Part shown: positions 24,370 through 35,543 of the stretch, one piece after another
How the letters are laid out: every line of letters begins with the position of its first letter
Position numbering within the stretch: position 1 is the stretch's first letter
NCBI RefSeq assembly: GCF_001424665.1
Contig: NZ_LMQS01000003.1
Span: 249,691-313,690 of the forward strand
DNA length: 64,000 nucleotides
Reading direction: 5' to 3'
From: Methylophilus sp. Leaf416
GTDB lineage: Bacteria > Pseudomonadota > Gammaproteobacteria > Burkholderiales > Methylophilaceae
Translations under genes and position numbers: made by a program
The notes under the pieces: generated by a model
What the model saw: the letters and a program-made list of their open reading frames with translations, nothing else
Databases searched by the model: none
Told to the model about the DNA's origin: nothing

Positions 24370-26934
24370 ATGAATCAACACACCCGCATAGTAGTTGTCG
24401 GCAACGGCATGGTGGGACATTACTTTATGCAGGAGCTGGTCAAGCGCCACCCTGACCTGGCGGCCGCCAACCTGCAAGTGACAGTATTGGGCGAAGAACC
24501 ACGCCCTGCTTATGACCGTGTGCATCTTTCCAGCTTTTTCTCCGGCAGCACAGCTGAAGACCTGTCACTGGTTGAGCCTGGTTTTTATGACCGCCCTGGC
24601 CTGGAATTGCGACTGAATGCGCGTGTGAGCCATATTGATAGACATCAGCATGTCGTCACCCTGACTGACAACACGACGCTGCCATACGACAAACTGGTAC
24701 TGGCCACCGGCTCGGTACCGTTCGTGCCATCGGTGGCGGGTCGTGACCGCGAAAACTGCTTTGTGTACCGCACCATTGAAGACCTTGAAGCGATGACCGC
24801 GGCAGGTAAAACCTCCAAGAGCGGCGTGGTGGTCGGCGGTGGCCTGCTGGGCCTGGAATGCGCCAAGGCATTGCGTGACATGGGCCTGGATACCCACGTG
24901 GTGGAATTCGCCCCGCGCCTGATGGCGGTGCAAGTGGACGAAGCCGGTGGCCGTGTGCTGCGCAGCAAGATTGAGGAGCTTGGTGTGCATGTACATACCA
25001 GCCGCAATACCACCGCGATTGTCGATGGCGCGACTGCACGCCACCGCATGGTGTTTTTTGATGAAACCTGGCTGGAGACCGACATGATCGTGTTCTCTGC
25101 CGGTATCCGTCCGCGTGATGAACTGGCGCGTGAATCCGGCCTGGCGATAGGCGCACGTGGCGGTATCGCGATTGACGATTTCTCACGCTCCAGCGACCAC
25201 GACATTTACGCCATCGGCGAATGTGCCAGCTGGAACGACGAGATGTTTGGCCTGGTAGCCCCTGGCTACGATATGGCCCGCACGGCCTGCGCGCATCTGG
25301 CTGGCGAAACCGCATCAACTTTCCAGGGTGCAGATATGAGCACCAAGCTCAAGCTGATGGGCGTCGATGTCGCCAGTGTCGGTGATGCGCATGGCAAGAC
25401 CCATGGCTGCCGTAGCTACCAGTACACAGATGAAGTGCGCAACATCTACAAAAAAATCGTCGTCAGCGAAGATGGCAAGAAACTGCTGGGCGCGGTGCTG
25501 ATCGGCAATGCCGATGAATACGGCACCTTGCAGCAAATGACCGTCAACAACATGGCCTTGCCGGAAAATCCTGAATTCCTGATCCTGCCTGCCAGTGATG
25601 GCAAGGAAAAACCTGGCCTGGGTGTGGATGCATTGCCAGACACGGCGGTGCTATGTTCTTGCAACAACGTCAACAAAGGCGAGATTGGCGAAGCGGTGGC
25701 TGCCGGCAATTGCAGCATAGGCGCCATCAAATCCTGCACCAAGGCGGGTACGGCCTGCGGTGGCTGCGTACCTTTAGTGACGCAAGTGATGAAAGCGCAT
25801 ATGGTCAAGCTGGGCATGACCGTCAACAATCACCTGTGCGAACACTTTCCCTATTCACGCCAGGAGCTTTACCACCTGGTGCGCGTAGAGCAGATCAGGA
25901 CCTTTGACGAACTGTTGCACAAGCATGGTAAAGGCCTGGGCTGCGATATCTGCAAGCCGACTGCCGCCAGTGTACTGGCTTCAGTCTGGAATGATTTTAT
26001 CCTGAAGAAAGACCTGGCTTCACTGCAGGATTCCAACGACTACTTCCTCGGCAATATCCAGAAAGATGGCAGCTACTCCGTGGTACCGCGCATGCCGGGT
26101 GGCGAAGTCACACCGGATGGCCTGATCGCCATCGGCCAGATCGCCAAGAAATACAAGCTGTATACCAAAGTGACTGGTGGTGCACGAGTGGATATGTTCG
26201 GTGCCCGCGTCGAGCAATTACCTAATATCTGGGAAGAGCTGATCGCTGCCGGTTTTGAATCCGGCCATGCCTACGGCAAATCGCTACGTACTGTAAAAAG
26301 CTGCGTCGGTTCCACCTGGTGCCGCTATGGCGTGGACGACAGTGTCGGCCTGGCGGTACAGCTGGAGAACCGCTACAAAGGCTTGCGTGCGCCACACAAG
26401 ATCAAGTTTGGGGTTTCCGGTTGCACGCGTGAATGCGCCGAAGCACAAGGCAAGGATGTGGGTTTGATCGCAACCGAAAGCGGCTGGAACCTTTACGTTT
26501 GCGGTAACGGCGGTATGAAACCTCGCCATGCCGAACTCATCGCCAGCGACCTCAGCAAAGAAGACGCCATCCGCATGATAGACCGCTTCCTGATGTTCTA
26601 CATCCGCACTGCTGACCGTTTGCAACGCACCAGTACCTGGCGTGACAACCTGGAAGGTGGCCTTGATTACCTGAAAGACGTGGTCATCAACGATAGCCTG
26701 GGCCTGGGCGCAGAGCTGGAAGCGCAGATGCAGCATGTGGTGGATAACTACCAGGATGAGTGGAAAACCGCCGTCAATGATCCTGAAGTGCGCAAACGTT
26801 TCCGCAGCTTCGTCAACAGCGTGGCTGGCGACAACAACATCGTCTTCGTCAAGGAACGCGACCAGATGCGCCCGGCAACAGTAGAAGAAAAGAAGCAGGC
26901 AAAGGTCATCCCAATCCTGGCAACGACCGAGTAA
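24370..26934 (+). CDS. nirB: Assimilatory nitrite reductase, large subunit
   Basis: Cytoplasmic NAD(P)H-dependent siroheme nitrite reductase reducing nitrite to ammonium. From the ATG at 24370 (GGGGA upstream) it has 854 aa. It contains an FAD-binding fold (RIVVVGNGMVG), a NAD-binding fold (SGVVVGGGLLGLECAKALR near residue 148) and a BFD-like [2Fe-2S] domain (CSCNNVNKGE and CTKAGTACGGC, about 430-465). The siroheme/[4Fe-4S] cysteines lie in KSCVGSTWCRYG (about 645) and SGCTRECAEAQGKD (about 685). nirD follows after 16 bp. Confidence 0.97.
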   Translation: MNQHTRIVVVGNGMVGHYFMQELVKRHPDLAAANLQVTVLGEEPRPAYDRVHLSSFFSGSTAEDLSLVEPGFYDRPGLELRLNARVSHIDRHQHVVTLTDNTTLPYDKLVLATGSVPFVPSVAGRDRENCFVYRTIEDLEAMTAAGKTSKSGVVVGGGLLGLECAKALRDMGLDTHVVEFAPRLMAVQVDEAGGRVLRSKIEELGVHVHTSRNTTAIVDGATARHRMVFFDETWLETDMIVFSAGIRPRDELARESGLAIGARGGIAIDDFSRSSDHDIYAIGECASWNDEMFGLVAPGYDMARTACAHLAGETASTFQGADMSTKLKLMGVDVASVGDAHGKTHGCRSYQYTDEVRNIYKKIVVSEDGKKLLGAVLIGNADEYGTLQQMTVNNMALPENPEFLILPASDGKEKPGLGVDALPDTAVLCSCNNVNKGEIGEAVAAGNCSIGAIKSCTKAGTACGGCVPLVTQVMKAHMVKLGMTVNNHLCEHFPYSRQELYHLVRVEQIRTFDELLHKHGKGLGCDICKPTAASVLASVWNDFILKKDLASLQDSNDYFLGNIQKDGSYSVVPRMPGGEVTPDGLIAIGQIAKKYKLYTKVTGGARVDMFGARVEQLPNIWEELIAAGFESGHAYGKSLRTVKSCVGSTWCRYGVDDSVGLAVQLENRYKGLRAPHKIKFGVSGCTRECAEAQGKDVGLIATESGWNLYVCGNGGMKPRHAELIASDLSKEDAIRMIDRFLMFYIRTADRLQRTSTWRDNLEGGLDYLKDVVINDSLGLGAELEAQMQHVVDNYQDEWKTAVNDPEVRKRFRSFVNSVAGDNNIVFVKERDQMRPATVEEKKQAKVIPILATTE

Positions 26935-26950
26935 TGAGTGGAGTAGAACG

Positions 26951-27343
26951 ATGAGTCAATTACAACAAGCAGCCGTATCAGACAGTACAGCCAATCAGGC
27001 GGCGATTTCCACTGCCGCTTCAGGCACCTGGCATGCAGTGTGCGCACTGGATGATATCTGGCCCAACACCGGCGTATGCGCCCTGGTAGAGGGTCGCCAG
27101 GTGGCGATTTTCCGCTTGCAGGACGACCTGCTGTACGCCATCGACAACTACGATCCGCACAGTGATGCCAACGTCATTTCGCGTGGCATCGTCGGTGACC
27201 TGGGTGGCGAACGTGTCGTCGCGTCCCCCATTTACAAGCACCATTACCAGTTGAGTACCGGCATCTGCGTGGAAGATACGGATATCCGCCTGCAAACCTA
27301 CCCGGTGGAACTGCGCGATGGCGCAGTCTGGGTACAGGTATAG
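26951..27343 (+). CDS. nirD: Assimilatory nitrite reductase, small subunit
   Basis: 130-aa Rieske-fold partner of NirB. It shows the NirD stretch DNYDPHSDANVISRGIVGDL, but the Cys-X-His ligand pairs of true Rieske proteins are absent, as is normal for NirD, so it binds no cluster. A ~25-residue disordered N-terminal tail precedes the fold. Tightly linked to nirB and followed 30 bp later by the nitrate reductase gene. Confidence 0.94.
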   Translation: MSQLQQAAVSDSTANQAAISTAASGTWHAVCALDDIWPNTGVCALVEGRQVAIFRLQDDLLYAIDNYDPHSDANVISRGIVGDLGGERVVASPIYKHHYQLSTGICVEDTDIRLQTYPVELRDGAVWVQV

Positions 27344-27373
27344 GCTGACTGGATAGAATCGGGACCAGCAACA

Positions 27374-30300
27374 ATGGTGAAGCAGGTTAAATCAGTTTGC
27401 CCGTATTGTGGCGTAGGTTGTGGCATTGTCATGGAAGTGGAGGATGACTTAGCAACCAAGACCCGGCGCGTGATCAAGGTCTACGGTGACAAGCAGCATC
27501 CGACCAACTATGGCCGCTTGTGTACCAAAGGCAGCACCTGCATACAAGCCATTGCTGAATCCGGGCGCCTCGAATCTGCCTATGTGCGCCCTGAACGCGG
27601 GCAGGAGTCCGTGCGTACCGGCATGGACGAAGCCATCAAGGAAACCGCACGCCGATTGCGTGGCATTCTCGACGAGCATGGCCCGGACGCCATTGCCTTA
27701 TATGTTTCCGGCCAGATGTCGATTGAATCCCAGTACCTGGCAAACAAGCTGGTCAAAGGCTACCTCGGAAGCAATAACATTGAATCCAATTCCCGCCTGT
27801 GTATGGCCAGTGCCGGCAGCGGTTATAAACTGTCGTTAGGCGCAGATGGTCCACCGGGTTCCTACCAGGACTTTGACCAGACCGACCTGTTTTTTGTGAC
27901 CGGCGCCAATATGGCCGATTGCCACCCTATCCTGTTCCTGCGCATGATGGACAGGGTCAAGGCTGGTGCCAAACTGATCGTGGTAGATCCACGCCGCAGT
28001 ACCACTGCCGATAAAGCACACCTGTTTATGCAGATCAAGCCGGGAACCGACCTCGCCTTGCTGAATGGCCTGCTGCACCTGCTGGTGAAAAACGGCCATA
28101 CTGATGCCGAATTCATCGCCGAATTTACCGAAGGCTGGGAAGTGATGCCGGCCTTTCTGGAAGATTACTCGCCGGAAAAAGTGGCCGAGATCACCGGCCT
28201 GAATATCGCGGATATCCTCCAGGCGGCTGAATGGATAGGCACCAGCAAAAACTGGATGAGTTGCTGGACCATGGGCCTGAACCAAAGCACGCATGGCACC
28301 TGGAATACCAATGCGATTTGTAACCTGCACTTGGCTACCGGCGCGATTTGCCGTCCGGGTAGCGGCCCGTTTTCACTGACCGGGCAACCGAATGCCATGG
28401 GCGGACGTGAAATGGGCTATATGGGCCCGGGCTTACCCGGTCAGCGTTCTGTGCTGGTCGAACAGGACAGACAGTTTATCGAACAGCTTTGGAAAGTGCC
28501 GGAAGGCACCCTGCATACCCGTCTCGGCGGCGGCACCGTAGCCATGTTCGAGCAGATGATGGCAGGCAAGATCAAAGCCTGCTGGGTGATCTGCACCAAC
28601 CCGGTCGCCAGCATGGCCAACCGCAAAAATGTGATTGCCGGCCTAGAGAAAGCCGAACTGGTCATTGCACAGGATGCCTTCCTCGACACCGAAACCAACC
28701 GTTATGCCGACATTCTGCTACCAGGCGCCTTGTGGGCCGAAGCAGAAGGTGTGATGATCAACTCCGAACGCAATATGACCCTGATGCAACAGGCAGTCAA
28801 TGCACCTGGCGAAGCCATGGCTGACTGGCAGATCATCGCCAAAGTCGCTTGCGAGATGGGTTTTAGCGATGGATTCAGTTACAACAGTGGTGCCGAAGTA
28901 TTTGAAGAAATTACGCGCACGACCAATCTCAACACCGGCTATGACATCCGTGGCGTCAGCCATGGAAAGTTACGCGAAACATCGCTGCAATGGCCGTGTT
29001 CACCGGATAGCCAGAATGACAGAAACCCGATTCGCTACCTTAACGATGGCATCAACCAGGTTTTAAAAATACGTGAAGACGGCAGCCGGCCACGTATTGC
29101 ATTTGCGACAGCGAGTGGTAAAGGCGTGTTCTTTGCCCGCCCGCATATGGATCCGGCCGAACTGCCCGACGACGACTTCCCGTTTGTGCTCAACACCGGT
29201 CGCTTGCAGCACCAGTGGCACACTATGACCAAAACCGGCAAGATCGCTACCCTGAATAAACTCAACCCGGGACCGTTTGTTGAAATGCATCCTGAAGATG
29301 CCGCCGCCTTAGGGATTAAAGACAAGGACCAGGTTGAAATCCGCTCACGACGCGGCCGTGCAGTATTACCCGCCGTGGTGACCGACCGCGTACGCCCTGG
29401 CAACTGCTTCGCCCCCTTCCACTGGAATGATGTGTATGGCGACGACCTGACAATCAATGCCGTGACCAGCGATGCGATTGACCCTATCTCGCAACAACCC
29501 GAATTCAAATTTTGCGCCGTGACCATGACACGCGTTGCCAGCGCGCCTGCCCCGCTTAGTCAGGACGCAGAAGAGCTTGCCCTGATCGCCACCGGTGAGG
29601 CGAGCAAGAATAACAAGGAACTCGACATGAGAGATATCGATGCTTTGGCCAGGTTACTTGGCCTGGATACCGCACCCGAAATTGTCCTCGAGGCGCAGGA
29701 ACAGCTTTATCTGCAAGGTTTTATTAGTGGTTTACGTAGCGAAGAATCACGCAAAATGGGCGGTGTACCCATGCTGCCGGAAAGCGCACCACTGGCTCCG
29801 GCCAAACACCTGCTGGTCAATGGCATGCTGGCGGGATTATTTGCGCGTAGCTGGTTACCGCATGGCGACCAGTTTCCCAGCGGCTTGCCGGATTTTTCGG
29901 CCAACCCGGCAACGGCTGCCGCTACTGTGGCTATTCTATGGGCATCACAAACCGGCAATGCCGAAGGCTTTGCCGAGAAATGTGCCGAGCGCATCAGATC
30001 AGGCGGTCTGCAAACGTCAGTCAAGGCCATGGATAGTATCAACATGGCAGACCTGGCTAAATACGCACAAGTCTTGCTGCTGACCAGTACCTTTGGTGAC
30101 GGTGACCCGCCAGACAATGCCAGCCTGTTTTGGAGTGGACTGCAGGCAGAGAATGCGCCATCACTTGAAAATACCCGTTTTGCCGTGCTGGCCTTTGGCG
30201 ACTCCAGCTATGCCCAGTTCTGCGGCTTTGGCCGCAAACTGGATGCCAGACTGGAAGCACTAGGCGCGCAACGCCTGCTTGACCGCGTTGACTGCGAACC

Positions 30301-31558
30301 GGATTTTGAGGAACCAGCCAATGCCTGGCTAGAGAAAACAGTGGCGGCTTTGGCGGCTGTGTCTGCCCCCGTCAACCAACCGGTGCTGGCAATGGCGGAT
30401 TTAATCGATGAAGCAGTCAGCGATATTGCAGCATACCCGGCAGCGCCCGCATACACACGTCAACATCCGCTAAAAACCAGGCTGATCATCAACCAGCGCC
30501 TGAACGCGGAAGGTGCTGAAAAAGAAATCCGCCAGTTTGGCTTTGATTTGAACAATAGCGGGTTCAAATATGAAGCTGGCGATGCGCTGGGGGTGTGGCC
30601 AACAAACAACCCGGAGTTGGTCAGTGAAATGTTGCGCGCATTAAAGCTTTCCGCTTCGACCATGGTCACCGTCAAAGAGCAAGGTGAGCTTGCACTAGGC
30701 GATGCTTTGCTACATCACTACGAAATCGCACGGATTACCCCGGACTTGGTGAAATTTGTGCAGGAACATAGCGCCAGCCCGGCCCTGGCATTATTGATGG
30801 AAGATGACGAACGCCTCAAAGACTGGCTATGGGGAAAACAAATCATCGATCTTTTACTGGCCTTCCCGTTTAAAGTCGAAGCTAGCAAATGGCTGGCCGT
30901 ATTAAAGCGTTTGCAGCCACGTTTGTACTCCATTTCGTCCAGCCCTAAAGTTTTTCCGGACCAGGTGCATTTAACGGTATCCACAGTACGTTACGGAAAA
31001 GACCTGGCACGTGGTGGCGTCTGCTCTACGTTTATGGCAGACCGCGCACAAGAGGCAGAAGTCTATATTTTCTTGCAACGCTCTGCACACTTTCGCCCAC
31101 CAAAAAACCCTGATGCGCCGCTGATCATGGTGGGCCCTGGCACTGGCATTGCCCCATTCATCGCCTTTTTACAGGAACGCCAGGCAATTGCCGCCAAAGG
31201 TAAAAACTGGTTGTTTTTTGGCGAACAGCATGCCGCCACTGATTTTTACTATAAAGAAGAGCTCGATTCTCTGCAAAAAACAGGTGTGCTGGACAAGCTG
31301 AATACTGCTTTCTCACGCGACCAGAAAGAAAAGATCTATGTGCAACATCGCATGCTGGAGCAAGGTGCAGAGTTGTGGCAATGGCTGCAACAGGGCGCGC
31401 AGTTCTGCGTGTGTGGTGATGCCAGCCGCATGGCGAAAGATGTGGATGCCACCTTGAAAGCCATTATCAAGACGCATGGCAACATGACCGCAGAACAGGC
31501 GGCTGATTACGTTTCAACCATGGCCCGAGAAAAACGGTATGTGCGTGATGTGTACTAA
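27374..31558 (+). CDS. nasA: Assimilatory nitrate reductase fused to a CysJ-like diflavin reductase
   Basis: 1394-aa fusion reducing nitrate to nitrite. The N-terminal part is a molybdopterin oxidoreductase with [4Fe-4S] ligands Cys9, Cys12, Cys16 and Cys50 (CPYCGVGC...LCTKG), catalytic and MopB-type folds to about residue 570 and a MopB C-terminal domain to about 720. The second half is a diflavin reductase: FMN-binding flavodoxin ([17 protein letters not shown] near 857), FAD domain ([19 protein letters not shown] near 1180) and NADPH domain ([18 protein letters not shown] near 1255), ending KRYVRDVY like CysJ. NADPH electrons would reach the molybdenum site within one chain, replacing a separate NasB/NasC reductase. 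Confidence 0.95.
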   Translation: MVKQVKSVCPYCGVGCGIVMEVEDDLATKTRRVIKVYGDKQHPTNYGRLCTKGSTCIQAIAESGRLESAYVRPERGQESVRTGMDEAIKETARRLRGILDEHGPDAIALYVSGQMSIESQYLANKLVKGYLGSNNIESNSRLCMASAGSGYKLSLGADGPPGSYQDFDQTDLFFVTGANMADCHPILFLRMMDRVKAGAKLIVVDPRRSTTADKAHLFMQIKPGTDLALLNGLLHLLVKNGHTDAEFIAEFTEGWEVMPAFLEDYSPEKVAEITGLNIADILQAAEWIGTSKNWMSCWTMGLNQSTHGTWNTNAICNLHLATGAICRPGSGPFSLTGQPNAMGGREMGYMGPGLPGQRSVLVEQDRQFIEQLWKVPEGTLHTRLGGGTVAMFEQMMAGKIKACWVICTNPVASMANRKNVIAGLEKAELVIAQDAFLDTETNRYADILLPGALWAEAEGVMINSERNMTLMQQAVNAPGEAMADWQIIAKVACEMGFSDGFSYNSGAEVFEEITRTTNLNTGYDIRGVSHGKLRETSLQWPCSPDSQNDRNPIRYLNDGINQVLKIREDGSRPRIAFATASGKGVFFARPHMDPAELPDDDFPFVLNTGRLQHQWHTMTKTGKIATLNKLNPGPFVEMHPEDAAALGIKDKDQVEIRSRRGRAVLPAVVTDRVRPGNCFAPFHWNDVYGDDLTINAVTSDAIDPISQQPEFKFCAVTMTRVASAPAPLSQDAEELALIATGEASKNNKELDMRDIDALARLLGLDTAPEIVLEAQEQLYLQGFISGLRSEESRKMGGVPMLPESAPLAPAKHLLVNGMLAGLFARSWLPHGDQFPSGLPDFSANPATAAATVAILWASQTGNAEGFAEKCAERIRSGGLQTSVKAMDSINMADLAKYAQVLLLTSTFGDGDPPDNASLFWSGLQAENAPSLENTRFAVLAFGDSSYAQFCGFGRKLDARLEALGAQRLLDRVDCEPDFEEPANAWLEKTVAALAAVSAPVNQPVLAMADLIDEAVSDIAAYPAAPAYTRQHPLKTRLIINQRLNAEGAEKEIRQFGFDLNNSGFKYEAGDALGVWPTNNPELVSEMLRALKLSASTMVTVKEQGELALGDALLHHYEIARITPDLVKFVQEHSASPALALLMEDDERLKDWLWGKQIIDLLLAFPFKVEASKWLAVLKRLQPRLYSISSSPKVFPDQVHLTVSTVRYGKDLARGGVCSTFMADRAQEAEVYIFLQRSAHFRPPKNPDAPLIMVGPGTGIAPFIAFLQERQAIAAKGKNWLFFGEQHAATDFYYKEELDSLQKTGVLDKLNTAFSRDQKEKIYVQHRMLEQGAELWQWLQQGAQFCVCGDASRMAKDVDATLKAIIKTHGNMTAEQAADYVSTMAREKRYVRDVY

Positions 31559-31566
31559 TCATATGC

Positions 31567-32832
31567 TTATATTTTATCAGCCACAAACTTCAATACAGCA
31601 CTATTAATGCAGTAACGCTTGCCAGTCGGGGGCGGACCATCGTCAAACACATGGCCTAAATGAATACCGGAACTGGCGCTGAGTACCTCTGTGCGGCGCA
31701 TGCCCTGGCTTGAATCTTCTTTCATCACCAGCGCGCCTGGCAATGGGTCAAAAAAGCTGGGCCAGCCGGTTTTGCTGTTAAATTTCTTATCGCTCCTGAA
31801 CAGTCGCTCGCCGGAAACCGGGTCCACATAATAGCCCGACGCATGATTATCAAGCAGCGAACCGCTAAACGTCATTTCGGTACCTTTTTCAAACGCGATT
31901 TTCCTTTGCTCAGCGCTTAAGGTCTGCACCCCAAGCCAGCGCCAAAAACGCTGTTTATTACCGTCATAACCGGTGTAGCGCGACGCTTCTTTACCATTTT
32001 CAAACAAGACAATAGTAGGCGTTGCCCATAAAGAATCTTTCAGTGCCCAGCCAGCCGGCGCCTGGGTAGAGTAGGTTTTAGCGATAGCGAGTTCAGACTT
32101 CCACTGACTCATGATGTCCTTCTCGAACGCTTTGCAGAAATGGCAGGTTTCAGACTCGAAAACCACCAATTGCCTGTTCGCAAGTTTCTTGCCATCCAGT
32201 GGTGCTGTCGCGACTGGCGTCACTTGCGTGGTCCCAGGAAACGCAACGCCAGTACCACCTAATCCACAATAACCGTTGGGATTTTTCTTCAGGTATTGTT
32301 GGTGATAACCTTCAGCTGGGTAAAACGTTTTCAGCGGCGTGATTTCAGTGGTGATCTTCCCCAACCCGGCCTTGGTCAGGGCCTGCTGGTAGATTTCCCT
32401 GGTTTGCAGAGCGGCTTGCTGCTGGCTATCAGAACTATAAAAAATAGCACTGCGATAATTTGAACCAACATCATTGCCCTGCCGGTTACCCTGGGTTGGG
32501 TTATGGTTTTGCCAGAACGCAGCTAACACTTTTTCCAGCGTACCCGCATTTTTATCGTAGGTCACCTTGACAACCTCAGCATGGGTTTCTGCTTTGTTTG
32601 CGTGCCCCTCTCTGGAAACGGTTTCATAGGTCGGAGACTTGGTATTGCCGCCCGCGTAACCCACTTCAGTGCGGATAACCCCAGGGGTTTCTGCTATGCG
32701 TTTTTCTGCACCCCAAAAGCAACCCATGCCTAAAACAATAGTGTCAGATGCCGTCGCGTTTTCTGCACTTGCAGACATGGCAACACATGCAAGCAAACAT
32801 AGCGCTGCTGCCTGAACTTTTTTGATTAACAT
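31567..32832 (-). CDS. msrAB: Periplasmic methionine sulfoxide reductase fusion MsrA-thioredoxin-MsrB
   Basis: 421-aa repair enzyme for oxidised methionine. From the ATG at 32832 (AAGGAG eight bases upstream; the earlier GTG/ATG are too close) it starts with a Sec signal (MLIKKVQAAALCLLACVAMS). MsrA follows, with catalytic Cys in GMGCFWGAEKR (about residue 40). A thioredoxin-like domain carries CHFC (ESETCHFCKAF, about 235). MsrB covers roughly 295-421, with HLGHVFDDGPPPTGKRYCIN containing its catalytic Cys. Export and the fused thioredoxin suggest a self-contained periplasmic system. Domain order differs from the better-known Trx-MsrA-MsrB (PilB). It converges with nasA, eight bases apart. 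Confidence 0.92.
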   Translation of the reverse strand: MLIKKVQAAALCLLACVAMSASAENATASDTIVLGMGCFWGAEKRIAETPGVIRTEVGYAGGNTKSPTYETVSREGHANKAETHAEVVKVTYDKNAGTLEKVLAAFWQNHNPTQGNRQGNDVGSNYRSAIFYSSDSQQQAALQTREIYQQALTKAGLGKITTEITPLKTFYPAEGYHQQYLKKNPNGYCGLGGTGVAFPGTTQVTPVATAPLDGKKLANRQLVVFESETCHFCKAFEKDIMSQWKSELAIAKTYSTQAPAGWALKDSLWATPTIVLFENGKEASRYTGYDGNKQRFWRWLGVQTLSAEQRKIAFEKGTEMTFSGSLLDNHASGYYVDPVSGERLFRSDKKFNSKTGWPSFFDPLPGALVMKEDSSQGMRRTEVLSASSGIHLGHVFDDGPPPTGKRYCINSAVLKFVADKI

Positions 32833-33033
32833 AGTCATCACTCCTTATGACTTAACGTATCTTCGAACATGTCGAGAAAAAAGCTGTTCCGTCGTATGCA
32901 GTTTTTTGATGCAATTTTCACTTGTTAGTACGCTGCTACGGTCTGATTGGTTACAGAAGGTGATGAAAATGACTAACTATTTCTCGCAAGTTTCGGCCGG
33001 CTTAAGTGCACAAGTGCTTTGTGAATGTCCACA

Positions 33034-33062
33034 AAAGAAAAAAGGAAGGCTTTAAGCCTTCC
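33034..33062 (-). terminator. Intrinsic terminator of the fec-type operon
   Basis: On the minus strand GGAAGGCTT pairs with AAGCCTTCC around a one-base centre (33044-33062) and is followed by a T-rich run (A-run at 33034-33043 on the plus strand). It lies just beyond the TonB receptor stop codon. Confidence 0.8.
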
Positions 33063-33100
33063 CTATTCAATACGACCCTGTTTATTTCTGTTTAATGCAT

Positions 33101-35467
33101 TTAAAAATCAGCCGTCACAGAGAGCAATACAGTTCTTGGTGCCCCCACTGACAGTCCTTGACGTGCAGCAGAAAGCCAGTAGTTTTTGTCAAACAGGTTC
33201 TCAATAGATCCTCTCACAGTGACAGGCACTTTGCCGGTAGTAAACGCATACCGCGCACCCAAATCATAGCGATTCCATGACGGAATTTTTTGCGTATTTT
33301 CAGGATCCAGATATTGCTCGCCAGTGTGCAACATTCTGGCAGTCAGTGTCAGTCCAGGCAGCATGGACGTGTCCCATTCAGCGGCAAGATTGAATTGCTG
33401 TCTAGGCACTGCAGGTGCCGTATTACCATCGGTTGTACCACCCTCTGTTTTAACAAGTTTTCCTTCAGTCAACGCCAGACCACCTAATATCCGTACATTC
33501 TCGACTACTTCTCCTTGCGTTAGGAATTCAATCCCGCGATTGCGCTGTTTCCCATTCACTTCTAACAGCAAAGTGGCCGGGTCAGTAATCTCGCTTGCGC
33601 GCTCAATCTCAAACACACTCACAGTAGTGGCAAACCGGCCAAAATCATATTTCATACCTGCTTCGCGCTGCTTGGAGACCATAGGAGCAAATGTCTGTCC
33701 GCTATTCGGGTCGATAGGTCCCTGATTCAATGCCTCAATGTAGTTGGCATACAAAGACAACTTTTCGGTTGGTCGAATGACCACGGCAACGGTAGGTGTC
33801 AGTTTAGATTCATCATAGTGTTGATCAAGTCGACGGTTGCCAGCTGCGTCAAAGCTATCGACAATGACTTCTTGATGACGCACGCCAAGTGTGAGTTGTA
33901 CTGCGTTATCCAGAATAGACATGGTATCGGCCAAAGCAATACTGCGAAGCCTGGTCTCCACCGCTTTCGGGACATTGCCTATTAATGAAATAGCTGGTTT
34001 AGCTACGTCTTGCGGTGAGTAGATATTTGAAAATGTTGCTCCTATTCGATCTGATTGGAATCCAGACTCCATAAAATAATTAGTAACACTTAACACCGGC
34101 TGGTGATTCAAGGCGCCTGTAACAAACTTTCCTCTAACTCCCATCTCACCGGTCAGGGTTTTGACATATTGTTGTGTGCGTGCTGGACGTGAGGCAATAT
34201 CTCCTTGTTGATTGGTCAATAACCAGCTTGTTTGCAAACTACTGAAGTCATACTCAGAACCACCGAATGCACCATAAACCATCCAGTTTGTTGTCAGGTC
34301 AAATTCCGCACGTGTTGTGCCTGAAATCTGGTTACTGTCCCAATAAGTCCATTTTGGGAAAAAGTTGCTCTTAGCGTCTGGCGCTGAACCTATTCTTACC
34401 CCAGTATCTGCAAACAGCAGACCGCTACGCGCATAAGTCAGGCGATTTTGATAATTGATGTCACCTTCCAGACGGAACCGTTCGCCTTGAAAATCGAGAC
34501 CGATGGCAATGGCATCCAGCCGTTCTTTGGAATGGTCCACTGGCGTATCACCAGAACTTTTAATCGCATTCAAACGCACGCCAAATTGTTGATCTGCGCC
34601 AAAACGTCTTGCCACATCCGCATGGGCCGCCAGCTGGCTATCGTCAATATAAGATAAGGTCATACGATTAAGCGGTTGATAGCCGGCACGTTTAGGGACC
34701 AGATTGATTGCACCACCTACTGAGCCACCGGGCGCGATTCCGTTTAACAGCGCATTCGGGCCTCTTAGCACTTCAACACGTTCGATACCTATCATCGAAC
34801 TAGAGTCACGCGGCGAAATACCGTACAAGCCATTAAACATGGCATCGTAATTGAATAGCGTAAAGCCACGGATATTGAATTCGTCACGGCCTGAGCCACG
34901 CGAATAGGTATTGCGGATGGAAGGGTCGTTCACGAGCACATCGCCAAGATTCTGCGCCTGCTGGTCTTCGATTAATTTAGAAGTATATTGTGTGGCGCTG
35001 AAAGGCGTATCCATCAAATCCTTATTGCCCAGCAAACCTACTTTACCACCGCGTGCAACCTGGCCCCCGGGATATTCAGCGGTGATATCTTTAATCGCTT
35101 TATCCTTGATTTGCACCTCAGGCAGCGTCTCAGTATTATTTTCGACCTGTTTAACGACTGAATACCCGGCCGGGGTTTTCTGGGTGGTTAAGCCGGTGCC
35201 TTTTAAAAGCAACTCCAAAGCCTGCTGAACACTGTAATTACCTTTCACAGCAGGCGCTTTCAGTGTGCTGGCCAAATCTGATGGGAAGGCAATATTTTCA
35301 CCACTTTGCTTGCCCAGCGACAGGATAGCCTGATCTAGTGATTGCGCGACAATATCTATATTGGCAGTGGCTGCATGCACATGCAGGCTGATTGAAAGTA
35401 ATGCGGCGATAGATAACTGTTTCAACTTAGTACGACGGCTAAGCTGAAAATTAGTACGTGCTGTCAT
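33101..35467 (-). CDS. TonB-dependent siderophore receptor with signalling (STN) domain
   Basis: 788-aa FpvA/FecA-type outer-membrane transducer. It has a signal peptide (KLKQLSIAALLSISLHVHA), an STN signalling domain (about residues 50-105, QSLDQAILSLGKQSGENIAF), a plug domain (DTPFSATQYTSKLIEDQQAQ; IERVEVLRGPNALLNG near 235) and a 22-strand barrel ending SVTADF with a terminal Phe. The STN domain signals through the adjacent FecR-like anti-sigma factor to the FecI-like sigma factor, so ligand binding should induce this operon. Substrate is a ferric siderophore by family; which one is unknown. Ribosome binding bases AAGGG precede the ATG. Confidence 0.93.
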   Translation of the reverse strand: MTARTNFQLSRRTKLKQLSIAALLSISLHVHAATANIDIVAQSLDQAILSLGKQSGENIAFPSDLASTLKAPAVKGNYSVQQALELLLKGTGLTTQKTPAGYSVVKQVENNTETLPEVQIKDKAIKDITAEYPGGQVARGGKVGLLGNKDLMDTPFSATQYTSKLIEDQQAQNLGDVLVNDPSIRNTYSRGSGRDEFNIRGFTLFNYDAMFNGLYGISPRDSSSMIGIERVEVLRGPNALLNGIAPGGSVGGAINLVPKRAGYQPLNRMTLSYIDDSQLAAHADVARRFGADQQFGVRLNAIKSSGDTPVDHSKERLDAIAIGLDFQGERFRLEGDINYQNRLTYARSGLLFADTGVRIGSAPDAKSNFFPKWTYWDSNQISGTTRAEFDLTTNWMVYGAFGGSEYDFSSLQTSWLLTNQQGDIASRPARTQQYVKTLTGEMGVRGKFVTGALNHQPVLSVTNYFMESGFQSDRIGATFSNIYSPQDVAKPAISLIGNVPKAVETRLRSIALADTMSILDNAVQLTLGVRHQEVIVDSFDAAGNRRLDQHYDESKLTPTVAVVIRPTEKLSLYANYIEALNQGPIDPNSGQTFAPMVSKQREAGMKYDFGRFATTVSVFEIERASEITDPATLLLEVNGKQRNRGIEFLTQGEVVENVRILGGLALTEGKLVKTEGGTTDGNTAPAVPRQQFNLAAEWDTSMLPGLTLTARMLHTGEQYLDPENTQKIPSWNRYDLGARYAFTTGKVPVTVRGSIENLFDKNYWLSAARQGLSVGAPRTVLLSVTADF

Positions 35468-35543
35468 GGTTTCCCTTAAAAATATTTGCGACTACATTTG
35501 CCGCTATACCCTTAAGGCGATTAACGTCGATGAAACTAGCACG

